Below, piece after piece: positions 19,509-28,679 of a DNA stretch of 64,000 nucleotides. How positions within the stretch are numbered: the first letter of the stretch is position 1; the number at the start of each line of letters is the position of its first letter. The translations under genes and the position numbers were made by a program. The notes beneath the pieces were generated by a model that was not told where the DNA came from, made no database searches, and saw only the letters and a list, made by a program, of their open reading frames with translations. Source of the stretch: CBDFNN01 sp965250215 (GTDB lineage: Bacteria; Bacteroidota; Rhodothermia; Rhodothermales; DATKEJ01). Location of the stretch: the NCBI GenBank assembly GCA_965250215.1, contig CBDFNN010000004.1, positions 2,790,001 through 2,854,000 of the forward strand, in the 5' to 3' direction.

Positions 19509-19568
19509 AATAACATTCAGTGTGCCAATGTCGAAAATTGAATTAAATCAACTTCCGGCCTTTTTTTA

Positions 19569-19608
19569 TTATCGGAAATTCGGTTTATCGGATAATCGGA
19601 CTATCGAT
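19569..19608. repeat. Degenerate 8-bp tandem repeat, 5 units
   Basis: Forty bases divide into five 8-mers close to TTATCGGA. The block ends at 19608, immediately before the stop codon of the minus-strand isomerase gene (19609). Confidence 0.7.
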
Positions 19609-20598
19609 TCACACTTCCACATTCGACATATAAGCATAGCTATCTATCAGCGTCTTTTCTGGAGTTGCTGTTAGGTCTCTCTCTAGATAGAAATGATCCA
19701 CGCCTACAGAATATGCTTTCTTTAGAATAGTATCGAGGTCAATGACACCTGCACCCGCATCGACCATTTTTGGAAAGAGCTCCATCCATTGTGACGGATC
19801 GCCTCCATCTCCAGCAAAGTGAGTGAGCTCAACCATATCCTTTACATGCATCATCTTGAATCTATTTGGATAGGCATCTAAATAGGCCGGGATATCCGCT
19901 CTTCCAGCCGTAAACCAATACACATCCAGTTCCAAGGCAACAAGATCAGGATCGGTCATTTCAACAAGGACATTAAAGGGAATTTCACCCTCCATTTCTA
20001 CGAGTCCATAACCATGATTATGATATAGAAACTTAATGTCATAGGGCTTGAGAGCAGCACCTATTGCATTGAATCGTTCTGCCATTCTCTTGTAATCATC
20101 AAGTGTCTTCCTTTGATCATCAGGAATAGCAGCTATGCCTGCGTATTTGTGACCAACTATCGCTGAAGCTTCTGCTAGGGGCTCAAGACTGTTCTCCATG
20201 GTCCCGAGATCAGCATGCATTGAAGGTGATGTCAGGCCGACATTGTCTAAAATAGTCCTGACCTCCTGTGGGCTGTGCCCGTAGTGTCCACTATTAGTGA
20301 ATCCGAGTTGTTGTGCAATAGGCGCCCAATAGTCCTTTGCTGTTTGGAGACTGAAATCGTACGGTCCAAACAACTCAACCTCCTTGTAGCCAGCATCTGC
20401 GATCATCTTCAGACTTCCTTCGAAGTCGTCCTGGAGAAGGAAGGGAATCGTAAACAGCCCAACACCGAGGCGCTCAATATTTCGTACTTCTTCAGAAATA
20501 TCTGCCTCGGACTTCTCGTCCGAGGAGTAACACGACATACCTGCCAAAGCAAGCGATGCCAAGGAAGCACTTTTAATAAAATCTCTTCTTGATTCCAT
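19609..20598 (-). CDS. Sugar phosphate isomerase/epimerase-type TIM-barrel protein with twin-arginine leader
   Basis: 329 aa. The leader MESRRDFIKSASLASLALAGMSC combines a twin-arginine motif (SRRDFIK) with a possible lipobox cysteine at residue 23, so it is probably exported by Tat and perhaps lipidated. The body is the xylose isomerase-like TIM barrel (AP endonuclease 2 superfamily): DAGYKEVELFGPYDF, KFLYHNHGYGL (His/Asn metal pocket), VALELDVYW and KMMHVKDM. These proteins isomerise or epimerise sugars or polyols with a divalent metal. It lies with the VOC protein, SSS symporter and GH109 genes, suggesting use of an imported sugar. Exact substrate unknown. Confidence 0.87.
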   Translation of the reverse strand: MESRRDFIKSASLASLALAGMSCYSSDEKSEADISEEVRNIERLGVGLFTIPFLLQDDFEGSLKMIADAGYKEVELFGPYDFSLQTAKDYWAPIAQQLGFTNSGHYGHSPQEVRTILDNVGLTSPSMHADLGTMENSLEPLAEASAIVGHKYAGIAAIPDDQRKTLDDYKRMAERFNAIGAALKPYDIKFLYHNHGYGLVEMEGEIPFNVLVEMTDPDLVALELDVYWFTAGRADIPAYLDAYPNRFKMMHVKDMVELTHFAGDGGDPSQWMELFPKMVDAGAGVIDLDTILKKAYSVGVDHFYLERDLTATPEKTLIDSYAYMSNVEV

Positions 20599-20709
20599 CC
20601 TTTTTAGTATTTGATTAATTTCGGCGCGATCTAGTATCGGAGACCTGGCTTCTGTAAATCGATCGTCATAGATCTACACCTAGGGTATAGTATTTCACAA
20701 TAAAATCCA

Positions 20710-20744
20710 TCTGATGACTGAGATCTGAAGGCTGACGACTGACT
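20710..20744. repeat. Degenerate heptad tract, 5 units (NCTGANN)
   Basis: Thirty-five bases in exact 7-bp phase, every unit carrying CTGA at positions 2-5 (TCTGATG, ACTGAGA, and so on). The block ends 1 nt before the VOC gene's stop codon (20746). Its reverse complement reads as TCAG-NNN heptads, the same core as the tracts at 46860 and 54053. Confidence 0.8.
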
Positions 20745-20745
20745 T

Positions 20746-21135
20746 CTATTTCTTCGGTTGAATAAGATCCCAAAGATTTCCATAGAGATCTTTAAATACA
20801 GCGACCTTTCCATAAACCTCTTCACGTTCCTTCTCCACGAATTCTACTCCAGCATCACTATACAATTTGTAGTCTCTGTTGAAATTGTCCGTGTGGAGAA
20901 AGAGGAAAACTCGACCACCTGTTTGATTCCCAATCGCATCTTTCTGTTGCTTGGTGGCTGCCTTAGCGAGAAGTAGTGAGCATCCTGCTCCACTAGGCGC
21001 AACTCTAACCCAACGTTTTCTAGGGCTCAGTTGAATGTCTTCGAGCAAGTCAAAGCCCAGTACATTTGTATAATATTCGATCGCCTCATCATAGTCGGAA
21101 ACAACAAGTGCAATTTGAAAAATCTCTCGTTTCAT
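20746..21135 (-). CDS. VOC (glyoxalase/bleomycin-resistance fold) family protein
   Basis: 129 aa, a single VOC domain pair. IFQIALVVSDYDEAIEYYTNVLGFDLLED opens the first beta-alpha-beta-beta-beta unit, RVFLFLHTDNFNRDYKLYSDAGVEF the second, and VAVFKDLYGNLWDLIQPK closes the fold. Metal-site residues of glyoxalase I are only partly present. Predicted cytoplasmic, function unassigned. It lies between the TIM-barrel isomerase and the SSS symporter on the same strand. Confidence 0.88.
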   Translation of the reverse strand: MKREIFQIALVVSDYDEAIEYYTNVLGFDLLEDIQLSPRKRWVRVAPSGAGCSLLLAKAATKQQKDAIGNQTGGRVFLFLHTDNFNRDYKLYSDAGVEFVEKEREEVYGKVAVFKDLYGNLWDLIQPKK

Positions 21136-21209
21136 CTAATCAGTCTGTAGCTAGGTTGATGTATAAATATCTTTCTTTCCATACTCTTCATCCATCGGGT
21201 AGGTCTCTC

Positions 21210-23006
21210 TCAATTAAATCGAAGTTTGCTCCACAGGCTTCTTAAACCAAGAAGCGAAATCACTGAAACGACAAGCCAGATTCCACCTGAGAGCATGTCT
21301 CCGTATAAAATGTATCCCGTCGCAAACAGAGCACCATAGACGAGAAATATACCACAGAACATGGCCTTTATCGAGGCACCAAGATCGGAGTCTGGAGCCG
21401 GTAGGTCCAATCCTTCAGCCGCGGCATCTGCTCTGACCTTATCCCATCCCTTTCCGCCCGGATGAATCTTCGTATAGAATGATCTGAGAGTATCCTTGTC
21501 TGTCGGGTTCGAGAACAAAGCAGCCAATATCCACGCGGCGGTAGTTACGGCAACAATGACAGTAAAACTCTCCCAAGTTTCGAGTCCGGAAAACATCTCT
21601 GCTCGTAGCGCAACCGCCATAATGAATGAAACGATCATGGCAGTAATCTCTGCAGCAGCATTGATTCGCCACCAAAACCATCGAAGAATAAAGAGCAGTC
21701 CAGTTCCGGCACCAATTTGTAGTATCAATTCAAAAGAGTCCAAGGCACTCTCAAGCCACAATGCCAAAATACAGGCCAAAATCATTAGAAAGACCGTATT
21801 AAGACGGCCAGACCAGACGAGTTGTTTATCGCTTGCTTCTGGATTGATAAACCGGCGATATACATCATGCACGAGAATTGAAGCTCCCCAGTTAACTTGC
21901 GTTGACATAGTCGACATAAAAGCAGCAGCGATCGAAGTAACCACAAGACCCAAAAGGCCAGCTGGCAAATAAGTCAACATCGCAGGGTAAGCAAGATCGT
22001 TTTTTACTATTCGCTGCTCAATGTGGGGGAATGCCTCTGAAATGGATGCTAGATCTGGGAAGACGACCAAAGAAGCCAAACCCACGATTATCCAGGGCCA
22101 AGGACGTAGAGCATAGTGGGCGATATTGAACAGCATAGTTGCTGAAACAGCGTCCTTTTCGCTTTTGGCGGCAAACATTCGTTGTGCAATGTAGCCTCCT
22201 CCTCCTGGTTCGGCACCGGGATAATAGGCTGCCCACCATTGGATGACCAATGGAATAAAAAACAATGGAGCTAAATCTTCCCAACTCATTTCGGCGAAGT
22301 TCGGAAGGAAGCCCAAGTACCGCTGGCCGCTGTCCTGCTCCATCACAGTTATCTTTTCGAGCATCGACGAAAGTCCACCGACCTCAGGAAGATTCAGAAT
22401 GTAAATGGCGGCCCAAACAGCTCCAACCATTGCTATGGCGAACTGAATAAGATCCGTAAGAACCACGCCCCTCAATCCGCCAACAGCGGAATAGAAAGTC
22501 GTCACACTAATGGCTACAAATATGGTCATCAGCGGTGACCAACCAAAGACGACTCCACCAAATTTTGTCGCAGCAAGGATGACCGTTGCCATTATCACGA
22601 CATTAAATAGGAGACCCAAGTAAACGGCACGAAAACCTCGTAGGAAGGCGGCACTTTTACCGGAGTAGCGGAGCTCATAGAATTCAACGTCTGTCAAGAC
22701 TTGGGACCTCCTCCAAAGCTTTGCAAAAAGAAACACGGTCATCATTCCCGTCAGCAGAAAAGCCCACCAAACCCAGTTTCCTGCCACACCACCTGATCTA
22801 ACTAAATCTGTTACGAGGTTGGGTGTATCGGCTGAGAATGTGGTCGCAACCATTGAAATACCAAGTAGCCACCATGGCATATCTCGGCTGCCAAGAAAGA
22901 AGGACTCGTAATTTTTTCCGGACTTCTTTGAGACCGATAAGCCAATTCCTAGAGAGACTAGGAAAAACAAGCCCATTATGACAAAATCGATGGTGCCTAA
23001 CTGCAT
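21210..23006 (-). CDS. Sodium:solute symporter (SSS family)
   Basis: 598 aa from ATG 23006; the open frame extends 33 codons upstream but that part lacks any SSS feature. TM1 begins at LGTIDFVIMGLFFLVSLGIGL. The conserved KNYESFFLGSRDMPWWLLGISMVATTFSADTP block is followed by about 13 further membrane helices, including the SSS signature GGLRGVVLTDLIQFAIAMVGA. The ~600-aa length with a cytoplasmic loop before the last helices fits the Na+/glucose-type subfamily of Bacteroidota. Likely imports a sugar, sugar acid or related organic solute with Na+. The isomerase and VOC genes lie downstream on the same strand and the GH109 gene is divergent, so a shared catabolic role is likely. Confidence 0.92.
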   Translation of the reverse strand: MQLGTIDFVIMGLFFLVSLGIGLSVSKKSGKNYESFFLGSRDMPWWLLGISMVATTFSADTPNLVTDLVRSGGVAGNWVWWAFLLTGMMTVFLFAKLWRRSQVLTDVEFYELRYSGKSAAFLRGFRAVYLGLLFNVVIMATVILAATKFGGVVFGWSPLMTIFVAISVTTFYSAVGGLRGVVLTDLIQFAIAMVGAVWAAIYILNLPEVGGLSSMLEKITVMEQDSGQRYLGFLPNFAEMSWEDLAPLFFIPLVIQWWAAYYPGAEPGGGGYIAQRMFAAKSEKDAVSATMLFNIAHYALRPWPWIIVGLASLVVFPDLASISEAFPHIEQRIVKNDLAYPAMLTYLPAGLLGLVVTSIAAAFMSTMSTQVNWGASILVHDVYRRFINPEASDKQLVWSGRLNTVFLMILACILALWLESALDSFELILQIGAGTGLLFILRWFWWRINAAAEITAMIVSFIMAVALRAEMFSGLETWESFTVIVAVTTAAWILAALFSNPTDKDTLRSFYTKIHPGGKGWDKVRADAAAEGLDLPAPDSDLGASIKAMFCGIFLVYGALFATGYILYGDMLSGGIWLVVSVISLLGLRSLWSKLRFN

Positions 23007-23141
23007 GAATGCTTCGTTGTTTGTAGTTGGTGGTGCATGGTTATCAATCGCTAACCAATGTAGTAAATCTTGATAAAGATATTGAGACCTCTTGATATTC
23101 AGCAATCAACCGCTCTTTGATATGTTCAATATCCGTATTAT

Positions 23142-24587
23142 ATGTCCAATACAACTACTGCTGATATGAAGAAAGACCAAGAACCAAAAACCACGAACCA
23201 CGAACCAAGTCGCCGGCGTTTCCTGAAGGGTTCGGCAAGTCTAGGTGCTGGAGTTGCGCTCGCGGCTCAACAAGAACCTCGATTCTCTCCAAGAGCAAGG
23301 GGAGCAAGTTATATGGGAGATTTTGCTGCGCCAAAGCTCGATCTAGTGCGTATCGCATTTATTGGTGTAGGTGCGAGAGGAAGTGGTCACGCGGATCAAT
23401 TTGCTTTCATTGAAGGAACGGAGGTTGTAGCTATCAGCGATCTCTATGAAGACTTGGCACTGAAAGCCAAGGCGAAGTGCGAGGAACGAGGCGCTGATCA
23501 AAGGCACAAGAACATCAAGCTCTATCATGGTGACGAGAACGCATGGCGTAAGATGTTAGCTGAGGTTCAGCCAGACGCCGTGATTGTTGCGACGCCTTGG
23601 GGCACACATGCCAACATGGTGATCGAGTGCATGCGACAAGGAGCTCATGCTTTTGTTGAAGTCCCCCTTGCGGTAAGTCTGGAAGACCACTGGGAAATCA
23701 TCAATGTCTCCGAAAAGACTCAGAAGCATTGCATGATGATGGAAAACGTGAATTACGGGCGCCAAGAACTGCTCTATCTCAATATGTGCAGGAAGGGCAT
23801 CATTGGCGAATTATTACACGGAGAAGCCGCATACATCCACGAGCTTCGTTCCCAGATGGAGGAGCAAGAAAGAGGAACCGGATCTTGGCGAACACCACAC
23901 TACGCAAAGAGAAACGGAAATCTTTATCCCACACATGGATTGGGACCGGTAGCCCAGTACATGAATCTAGGCCGAGGGGAAGACAACTTTGACAGAATCG
24001 TGTCTCTTTCTTCACCAGCGAGAGGGCGAGAGTTGTACTCGAAAAAGAATTATCCCTCTGACCACAAATGGAATGAGTTGGACTTCCAAGGTGGTGATAT
24101 GAATACCAGTATCATCAAATCGACTTATGGAAAAACCGTCATGGTGCAGTGGGATGAAACATCGCCTCGTCCTTATTCAAGATTAAATCTTATCCAAGGC
24201 ACAAAGGGAAGTTTAGCAGGCTATCCAATGCGTGTAGCTATAGAAGGCGGCATAGAAGAAGGACCCGACAGCCACCATTCTTGGGCTCAGGGAGAGCAGC
24301 TAGAGAAGATATACGAGAAATATGAGCACCCACTGTTCAAAAGACTCGGCGCTCTTGCCGAGAAAATGGGTGGTCATGGAGGCATGGACTTTATGATGAG
24401 ATACAGGATTATCGAGTGCTTACGAAAAGGCGAGGCCCTTGATCAGAATTTATATGAAGGTGCATTCTGGAGCGCTGTTGGACCTCTTAGTGAAGCTTCC
24501 GTCCATCTTGGTGGATCACCTCAACTTTTCCCAGATTTCACTAGAGGAATGTGGAGTGAAACCAAAGCTCTAGGTATTGTCGCTTAG
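23142..24587 (+). CDS. Gfo/Idh/MocA family protein, probable GH109 glycosidase (alpha-N-acetylgalactosaminidase type)
   Basis: 481 aa with a Tat leader (SRRRFLKGSASLGAGVALAAQ, residues ~23-43). An NAD-binding Rossmann fold follows (VRIAFIGVGARGSGHADQ, the IGVGxRG variant). The GH109 blocks HCMMMENVNYGR, LHGEAAYIHELR, TGSWRTPHYAKRNGNLYPTHGLGPVAQYM and the late GGHGGMDFMM are all recognisable. GH109 enzymes remove alpha-N-acetylgalactosamine by an NAD-dependent oxidation/elimination mechanism; the catalytic His/Tyr region (NLYPTHG) is intact. The exported location and the adjacent SSS symporter fit glycan salvage. The n-region before the Tat motif is built of 7-bp repeats (23173-23207), so the true start could be the ATG at 23166. 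Confidence 0.88.
   Translation: MSNTTTADMKKDQEPKTTNHEPSRRRFLKGSASLGAGVALAAQQEPRFSPRARGASYMGDFAAPKLDLVRIAFIGVGARGSGHADQFAFIEGTEVVAISDLYEDLALKAKAKCEERGADQRHKNIKLYHGDENAWRKMLAEVQPDAVIVATPWGTHANMVIECMRQGAHAFVEVPLAVSLEDHWEIINVSEKTQKHCMMMENVNYGRQELLYLNMCRKGIIGELLHGEAAYIHELRSQMEEQERGTGSWRTPHYAKRNGNLYPTHGLGPVAQYMNLGRGEDNFDRIVSLSSPARGRELYSKKNYPSDHKWNELDFQGGDMNTSIIKSTYGKTVMVQWDETSPRPYSRLNLIQGTKGSLAGYPMRVAIEGGIEEGPDSHHSWAQGEQLEKIYEKYEHPLFKRLGALAEKMGGHGGMDFMMRYRIIECLRKGEALDQNLYEGAFWSAVGPLSEASVHLGGSPQLFPDFTRGMWSETKALGIVA
23173..23207. repeat. Heptad tract inside coding sequence, 5 units (NNNACCA)
   Basis: Five 7-bp units ending ACCA (AAGACCA, AGAACCA, AAAACCA, CGAACCA twice) lie inside the GH109 gene just before the Tat motif. 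They encode a polar Lys/Asp/Gln/Glu/Pro/Thr/Asn/His stretch. Confidence 0.75.
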
Positions 24588-24687
24588 CCGATTTTAGACT
24601 GTTGAGTTGGTCTTTACAAGATGCATTGGAATATGCCCTAGGCGTAGAAGCCGAATCTTATACCTTTGAGATCTAAAACAAAAGACC

Positions 24688-26775
24688 TTGCGCTCTATCT
24701 ATTCCCTCATTCTTGTTCTTTCAATAACTGTCGCATCCAACGCTCAGGAGTTGAGCTGGACAAAGGCTGGTGGGACGCTCGGAGGAAATGTTGAGGCGAT
24801 TGCATTTGAATCTGAATGCGGTATCTACGTCGCGACAGTTGACAGCGGCCTGCACAAAAGCGAAGACTGTGGAGAAACCTGGAGGTATCTAGGCTTTCGC
24901 AGAATCAACGGAGCCGCGGCAAACATCAACGGCGTTATGGTTGACAGCCAAGGGACGGTATTCATAGCTATAAACTCTCACGGAGTGCACCGATCAGTGG
25001 ATGGTGGTGAAACTTGGACTGGCTGGAACTCTGGACTGCCTTTGGATCAATACGATTGTTTGGAACCCGGAATAAATGATGTGCCAACAATCTGTACCAG
25101 AGGCTTCGGTGTTTTGCAGCTCATCGATGGAAATTCTTGGACCAATTTGCCGACCGACAATTTGAACGGGGCAGATGTTCGTGGAATCGGAAAGAATGAC
25201 AGTCTCCTGGTGATTGGCACCTTTGGCCAGCGGGGGGATGTTTATGGCTATTCCTTCGATTTTGAAACTGAGTACGTCCTTGGGAATGGTATGGCTTCAA
25301 AAACCGTTAGAAATGTGGCTGTGGATAATGACCTCGTCCTGGCTGCGACTTTCGGTGAAGGTGTTCGGGCTGTCTTTCTCGATGATCTTAATTGGACAGG
25401 AATAACGGAGGACTTGCCCACAGCTCGATTCCATAGTGTCCATGCGAAGGACAACATGCTTTACGCAGGGTCAGATGGTTTTGGAGTCTACTCTAAATCG
25501 AGAGAAGATCAACAATGGACACCGAGCAATGATAGTGGTGTTTCTATTTTCACATTGGCTCACTCGCCTGAAGGGAAGATCTATGCTGGTGGAAATAATG
25601 GTCTCTATCAGATTTTAGATGACGGATCTACAAAACTGTTAGGACCAGTTGGCGGGCTCGTTCGGTCTCTTGCTGAATTCAAGGGAGCTCTCTTCGCGGG
25701 CTTTTTTGATGGTGGCATTTATCATTCTAACAGCGATGCATTTTCTTGGTCTAGAAGTCTGGACAAACCACAAAGTGTGTTTGCACTCCACAACCACAAT
25801 GATCAGTTTCTACTCGCAGGTACCTTTGAAGAGGGAGTATATCGGCTTCGTGCACGAGACTCTGATTGGGAATACCTTGGACTTCCATTTAGACAGATCC
25901 ATGACTTTGTCGTTAGGCAGAATGGCGACATCGTAGCCTCCACCAAAAGCGGCGTGCATCGACTAGAAAGTGGATCAGACTCGTGGAAATCGATTGGCCT
26001 AAATCCACTTATTCTAAGAAACCTTCATCTTACAGACGATGACCAACTTTTTGCTCTTTCCGCCTCAAACAATGAGGGACAAATTTTCCTGTATGACGAT
26101 GCACAAGAAAGATGGACAGCGCAACTAGACCTAGCATTGGATTCTCCGATTTGGAAAAGTGAGATAAGCGAAGAAAATAAGATCATCTTTAGCTATCCCC
26201 CAAAAGGAATGGGCATTTTTGATACTGCCACCGGAGAACTACGAACAATGACCGATCCTAGTCACGAGATCTTCGACCTAGCTTTAGTTAATGACAGTAC
26301 TTGGATTGCCGCCGCCTGGAGCGGTGAAATATACAAGAGCTCAGATTCTGGAAATATTTGGGAATCAATTGGCGTTGGTCCTGAGGGTGTTTTAATAAGG
26401 TCAATTCATCTTGATGATAGAGGGAGGATCATCTTGGGTAGTGAGACAGCGGGCGTGTGGCTTTCGCAGGAAGGAATAGTCGAGGTTTCATCTAGCTTCG
26501 ATATTTCGTCAATCCACTCCTTTTCTTGGACAGTCTATCCAAATCCAACGGCCGATAAGCTTTCGATTCAGATCAACGAAGTAATTGAAGAACTGAGTCA
26601 CATTTCTCTCCGATCTAACCTGGGACGAACGATCTTTCTTAAATATCTCGATGATTCCCCTAGTCGTGGACGAATTGAGCTAGATCTTTCCGATATCGCG
26701 TCGGGGTCATACATTTTAAGCTTACACTCTTCAGATGGGGCGACTAGCTCGCAGAAGATGATCTTCAAGAATTAG
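24688..26775 (+). CDS. Secreted Asp-box beta-propeller protein with T9SS sorting domain
   Basis: 695 aa from a TTG start; an in-frame TGA at 24667-24669 rules out anything longer, and TTG is followed at once by a signal peptide (RSIYSLILVLSITVASNAQ). Asp-box repeats such as LHKSEDCGETW, VHRSVDGGETW and IYKSSDSGNIW recur through ~560 residues, indicating one or two sialidase-like propellers. The tail (~600-695) is a type A T9SS domain (WTVYPNPTADKLSIQ to SQKMIFKN). Predicted to be secreted or bound at the cell surface; ligand unknown. It follows GH109 by 100 bp and may belong to the same functional group. Confidence 0.82.
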   Translation: MRSIYSLILVLSITVASNAQELSWTKAGGTLGGNVEAIAFESECGIYVATVDSGLHKSEDCGETWRYLGFRRINGAAANINGVMVDSQGTVFIAINSHGVHRSVDGGETWTGWNSGLPLDQYDCLEPGINDVPTICTRGFGVLQLIDGNSWTNLPTDNLNGADVRGIGKNDSLLVIGTFGQRGDVYGYSFDFETEYVLGNGMASKTVRNVAVDNDLVLAATFGEGVRAVFLDDLNWTGITEDLPTARFHSVHAKDNMLYAGSDGFGVYSKSREDQQWTPSNDSGVSIFTLAHSPEGKIYAGGNNGLYQILDDGSTKLLGPVGGLVRSLAEFKGALFAGFFDGGIYHSNSDAFSWSRSLDKPQSVFALHNHNDQFLLAGTFEEGVYRLRARDSDWEYLGLPFRQIHDFVVRQNGDIVASTKSGVHRLESGSDSWKSIGLNPLILRNLHLTDDDQLFALSASNNEGQIFLYDDAQERWTAQLDLALDSPIWKSEISEENKIIFSYPPKGMGIFDTATGELRTMTDPSHEIFDLALVNDSTWIAAAWSGEIYKSSDSGNIWESIGVGPEGVLIRSIHLDDRGRIILGSETAGVWLSQEGIVEVSSSFDISSIHSFSWTVYPNPTADKLSIQINEVIEELSHISLRSNLGRTIFLKYLDDSPSRGRIELDLSDIASGSYILSLHSSDGATSSQKMIFKN

Positions 26776-26883
26776 AATTCTAACTGATTCAAGTAATATT
26801 GAGTCATTGGGGTCAGTTCTGACGATCATCTCTGGGAGTTCAAAGAGATCCTCCTCGACCCGAAACCAACACAGTCTCACCGA

Positions 26884-28428
26884 TTACTCTGACACGTACA
26901 TACTCGTCTTCCCGCTCAGAACGTCCGCCCAGCGGATCGGACCCGTCTTCTTGAGAGGTACTCGCTGATCTGGCGCCGGTATGAACGCCGACAAGAACAC
27001 TTTGCGCTCGAATTGATCTTCGACTTCCGCGAGGTTGGTCCATTCTTCCGGATCCTTGACCCAATCGTATAGCTCTTCTCCCCCGTCACCATATTGGATA
27101 TAGTGCCAGTCACCGTGCACAACGGAGTAGTCACTATCACCGAGAACGGATACCACCGGGTAATCCCAATCGGCGGTTGGTTTTTCTAGGAGAGGAACTA
27201 AACTGCGGCCCGAAATGCCTTCTTTAGGAGAAAGTCCGGCCAGTTCGGTGAGTGTAGGAAAAATATCGACCAGTGACACATTTCGGTCACTGACGCCATT
27301 AACATAATTCCCACCTGGAAGGCCAGCGATGCCTTCTGGTACCCGAACCATGAGCACCGTATTCAAAACGTTCTGCCACAGTGCAAATTTTCTCCAGTGA
27401 TTCTTCTCTCCCAGTTGCCATCCATGATCGGAAAATATTACAACGATCGTATTGTCAGCATATGCACTGGCATCCAGATCGGCGAGCAATTTCCCAACAA
27501 GGTCATCCGCATAGTTGATGGAAGCGAGGTATCCCTGAACAGCATTTTTCCACAACCCGGATTCAGTTACTTGCTTGTGGTATCGACTAGACGCAATTTG
27601 TTGACCACGCTTGGGCAAATCCGATGGATCGTCCTTAATCAGTGCGGGAAGTTCAATTTCATCCAATGGAAATCGGTCGTAATATTTTTGTGGGACATAC
27701 CAAGGTAAATGCGGTCGATAAAGACCAGCCGCTAGAAAGAAGGGCGCGTCGTGCTCGCGCTTCAGTTGATCCGATACCCAATTCACAGAAGAGTAGTCGC
27801 CTGTTGACTCGGTGTCTACAGGAAGTGGGGCAAAATCAAAGGCGATATACATCCCAGGAAAAGGAGGCACCTTGAAGGTTACGCCCTTCGGATCGTCCTC
27901 TCGGATCTCGTTGTCCGTCAGTGCAAACTCCGCCTTTCCGGTTGACTCATTGCGCACGGGCAAATAATACTCAGGCATGTGTCGAACTGAGTCCGGAAAA
28001 TAGGCATCCCAGGATCTCGGATCCGGCATATTGTTGTGATATATTTTTCCTGCTCCGCCAGTCCAGTACCCAGCTTCACTGAAATATTGTGGTAGGGTGA
28101 CCTCGTCGGGGAGAATGTGCCGCCAAATCTGTGGGTTATTGTAGATCCCTGTCAAATGAGGGGCTTTGCCCGTCATTATCGCGGTTCGTGAAGGATTGCA
28201 GCTCGGTGATGCTGCAAAAGATCGACGGAAAGTCACAGCTTGCTGAGCAAATGCTGCAAGATGTGGTGTTTGGGCCTGAGGATGTCCCCCAAGTGGCTCA
28301 ATCCAGTTGTTCATGTCATCTAACGAGATCAACAGAATGTTTGGAAGCGAAATCTCGGGCTCGGGCTCCGACGATTTTCCACATGATACGAGTGAAGCTA
28401 TTATCAAAAACAGTGATATTCGCATCAT
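26884..28428 (-). CDS. Sulfatase lipoprotein (iduronate-2-sulfatase-like)
   Basis: About 514 aa from ATG 28428; several Met codons cluster there and this one places the lipobox (IIASLVSC) correctly. The type I formylglycine motif is present: SPSCNPSRTAIMTG, with Cys in CxPSR. Metal and substrate residues follow (NILLISLDDMN near the start; IVVIFSDHGWQLGEKNHW later). The iduronate-sulfatase-type pattern GGAGKIYHNN and WDAYFPD suggests a polysaccharide sulfatase of the S1 family. Sulfated algal or animal glycans are plausible substrates; no anaerobic maturase is in the window. It converges on the propeller gene. Confidence 0.9.
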   Translation of the reverse strand: MMRISLFLIIASLVSCGKSSEPEPEISLPNILLISLDDMNNWIEPLGGHPQAQTPHLAAFAQQAVTFRRSFAASPSCNPSRTAIMTGKAPHLTGIYNNPQIWRHILPDEVTLPQYFSEAGYWTGGAGKIYHNNMPDPRSWDAYFPDSVRHMPEYYLPVRNESTGKAEFALTDNEIREDDPKGVTFKVPPFPGMYIAFDFAPLPVDTESTGDYSSVNWVSDQLKREHDAPFFLAAGLYRPHLPWYVPQKYYDRFPLDEIELPALIKDDPSDLPKRGQQIASSRYHKQVTESGLWKNAVQGYLASINYADDLVGKLLADLDASAYADNTIVVIFSDHGWQLGEKNHWRKFALWQNVLNTVLMVRVPEGIAGLPGGNYVNGVSDRNVSLVDIFPTLTELAGLSPKEGISGRSLVPLLEKPTADWDYPVVSVLGDSDYSVVHGDWHYIQYGDGGEELYDWVKDPEEWTNLAEVEDQFERKVFLSAFIPAPDQRVPLKKTGPIRWADVLSGKTSMYVSE

Positions 28429-28500
28429 GGTCATTTGTGTTTGTAATTGGCGAGGAGAAGACGATTTGGACCATTGCAGAGTAAGGCCGATGAGCATCAA

Positions 28501-28679
28501 GATGCTTCAGTCGTGTCAGGAATACGAAGTTAGTAATTGAACCGCTTCCGACCAATCATACCGGTTTACTCAATTCCCAGCTGAGTTCGCAGAAAGGTAT
28601 CGCGATCGACCCTAGACAAACAGCTTTAGGGATCTGAACAATAAGAGGTTTGACTCAGCAGTTTTTCTCTTCCTGCCAA
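28501..28679. other. Intergenic spacer between sulfatase and tyrS
   Basis: A 179-bp gap between two minus-strand genes. No coding frame, repeat or hairpin stands out; the sulfatase promoter should lie here. Confidence 0.5.
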
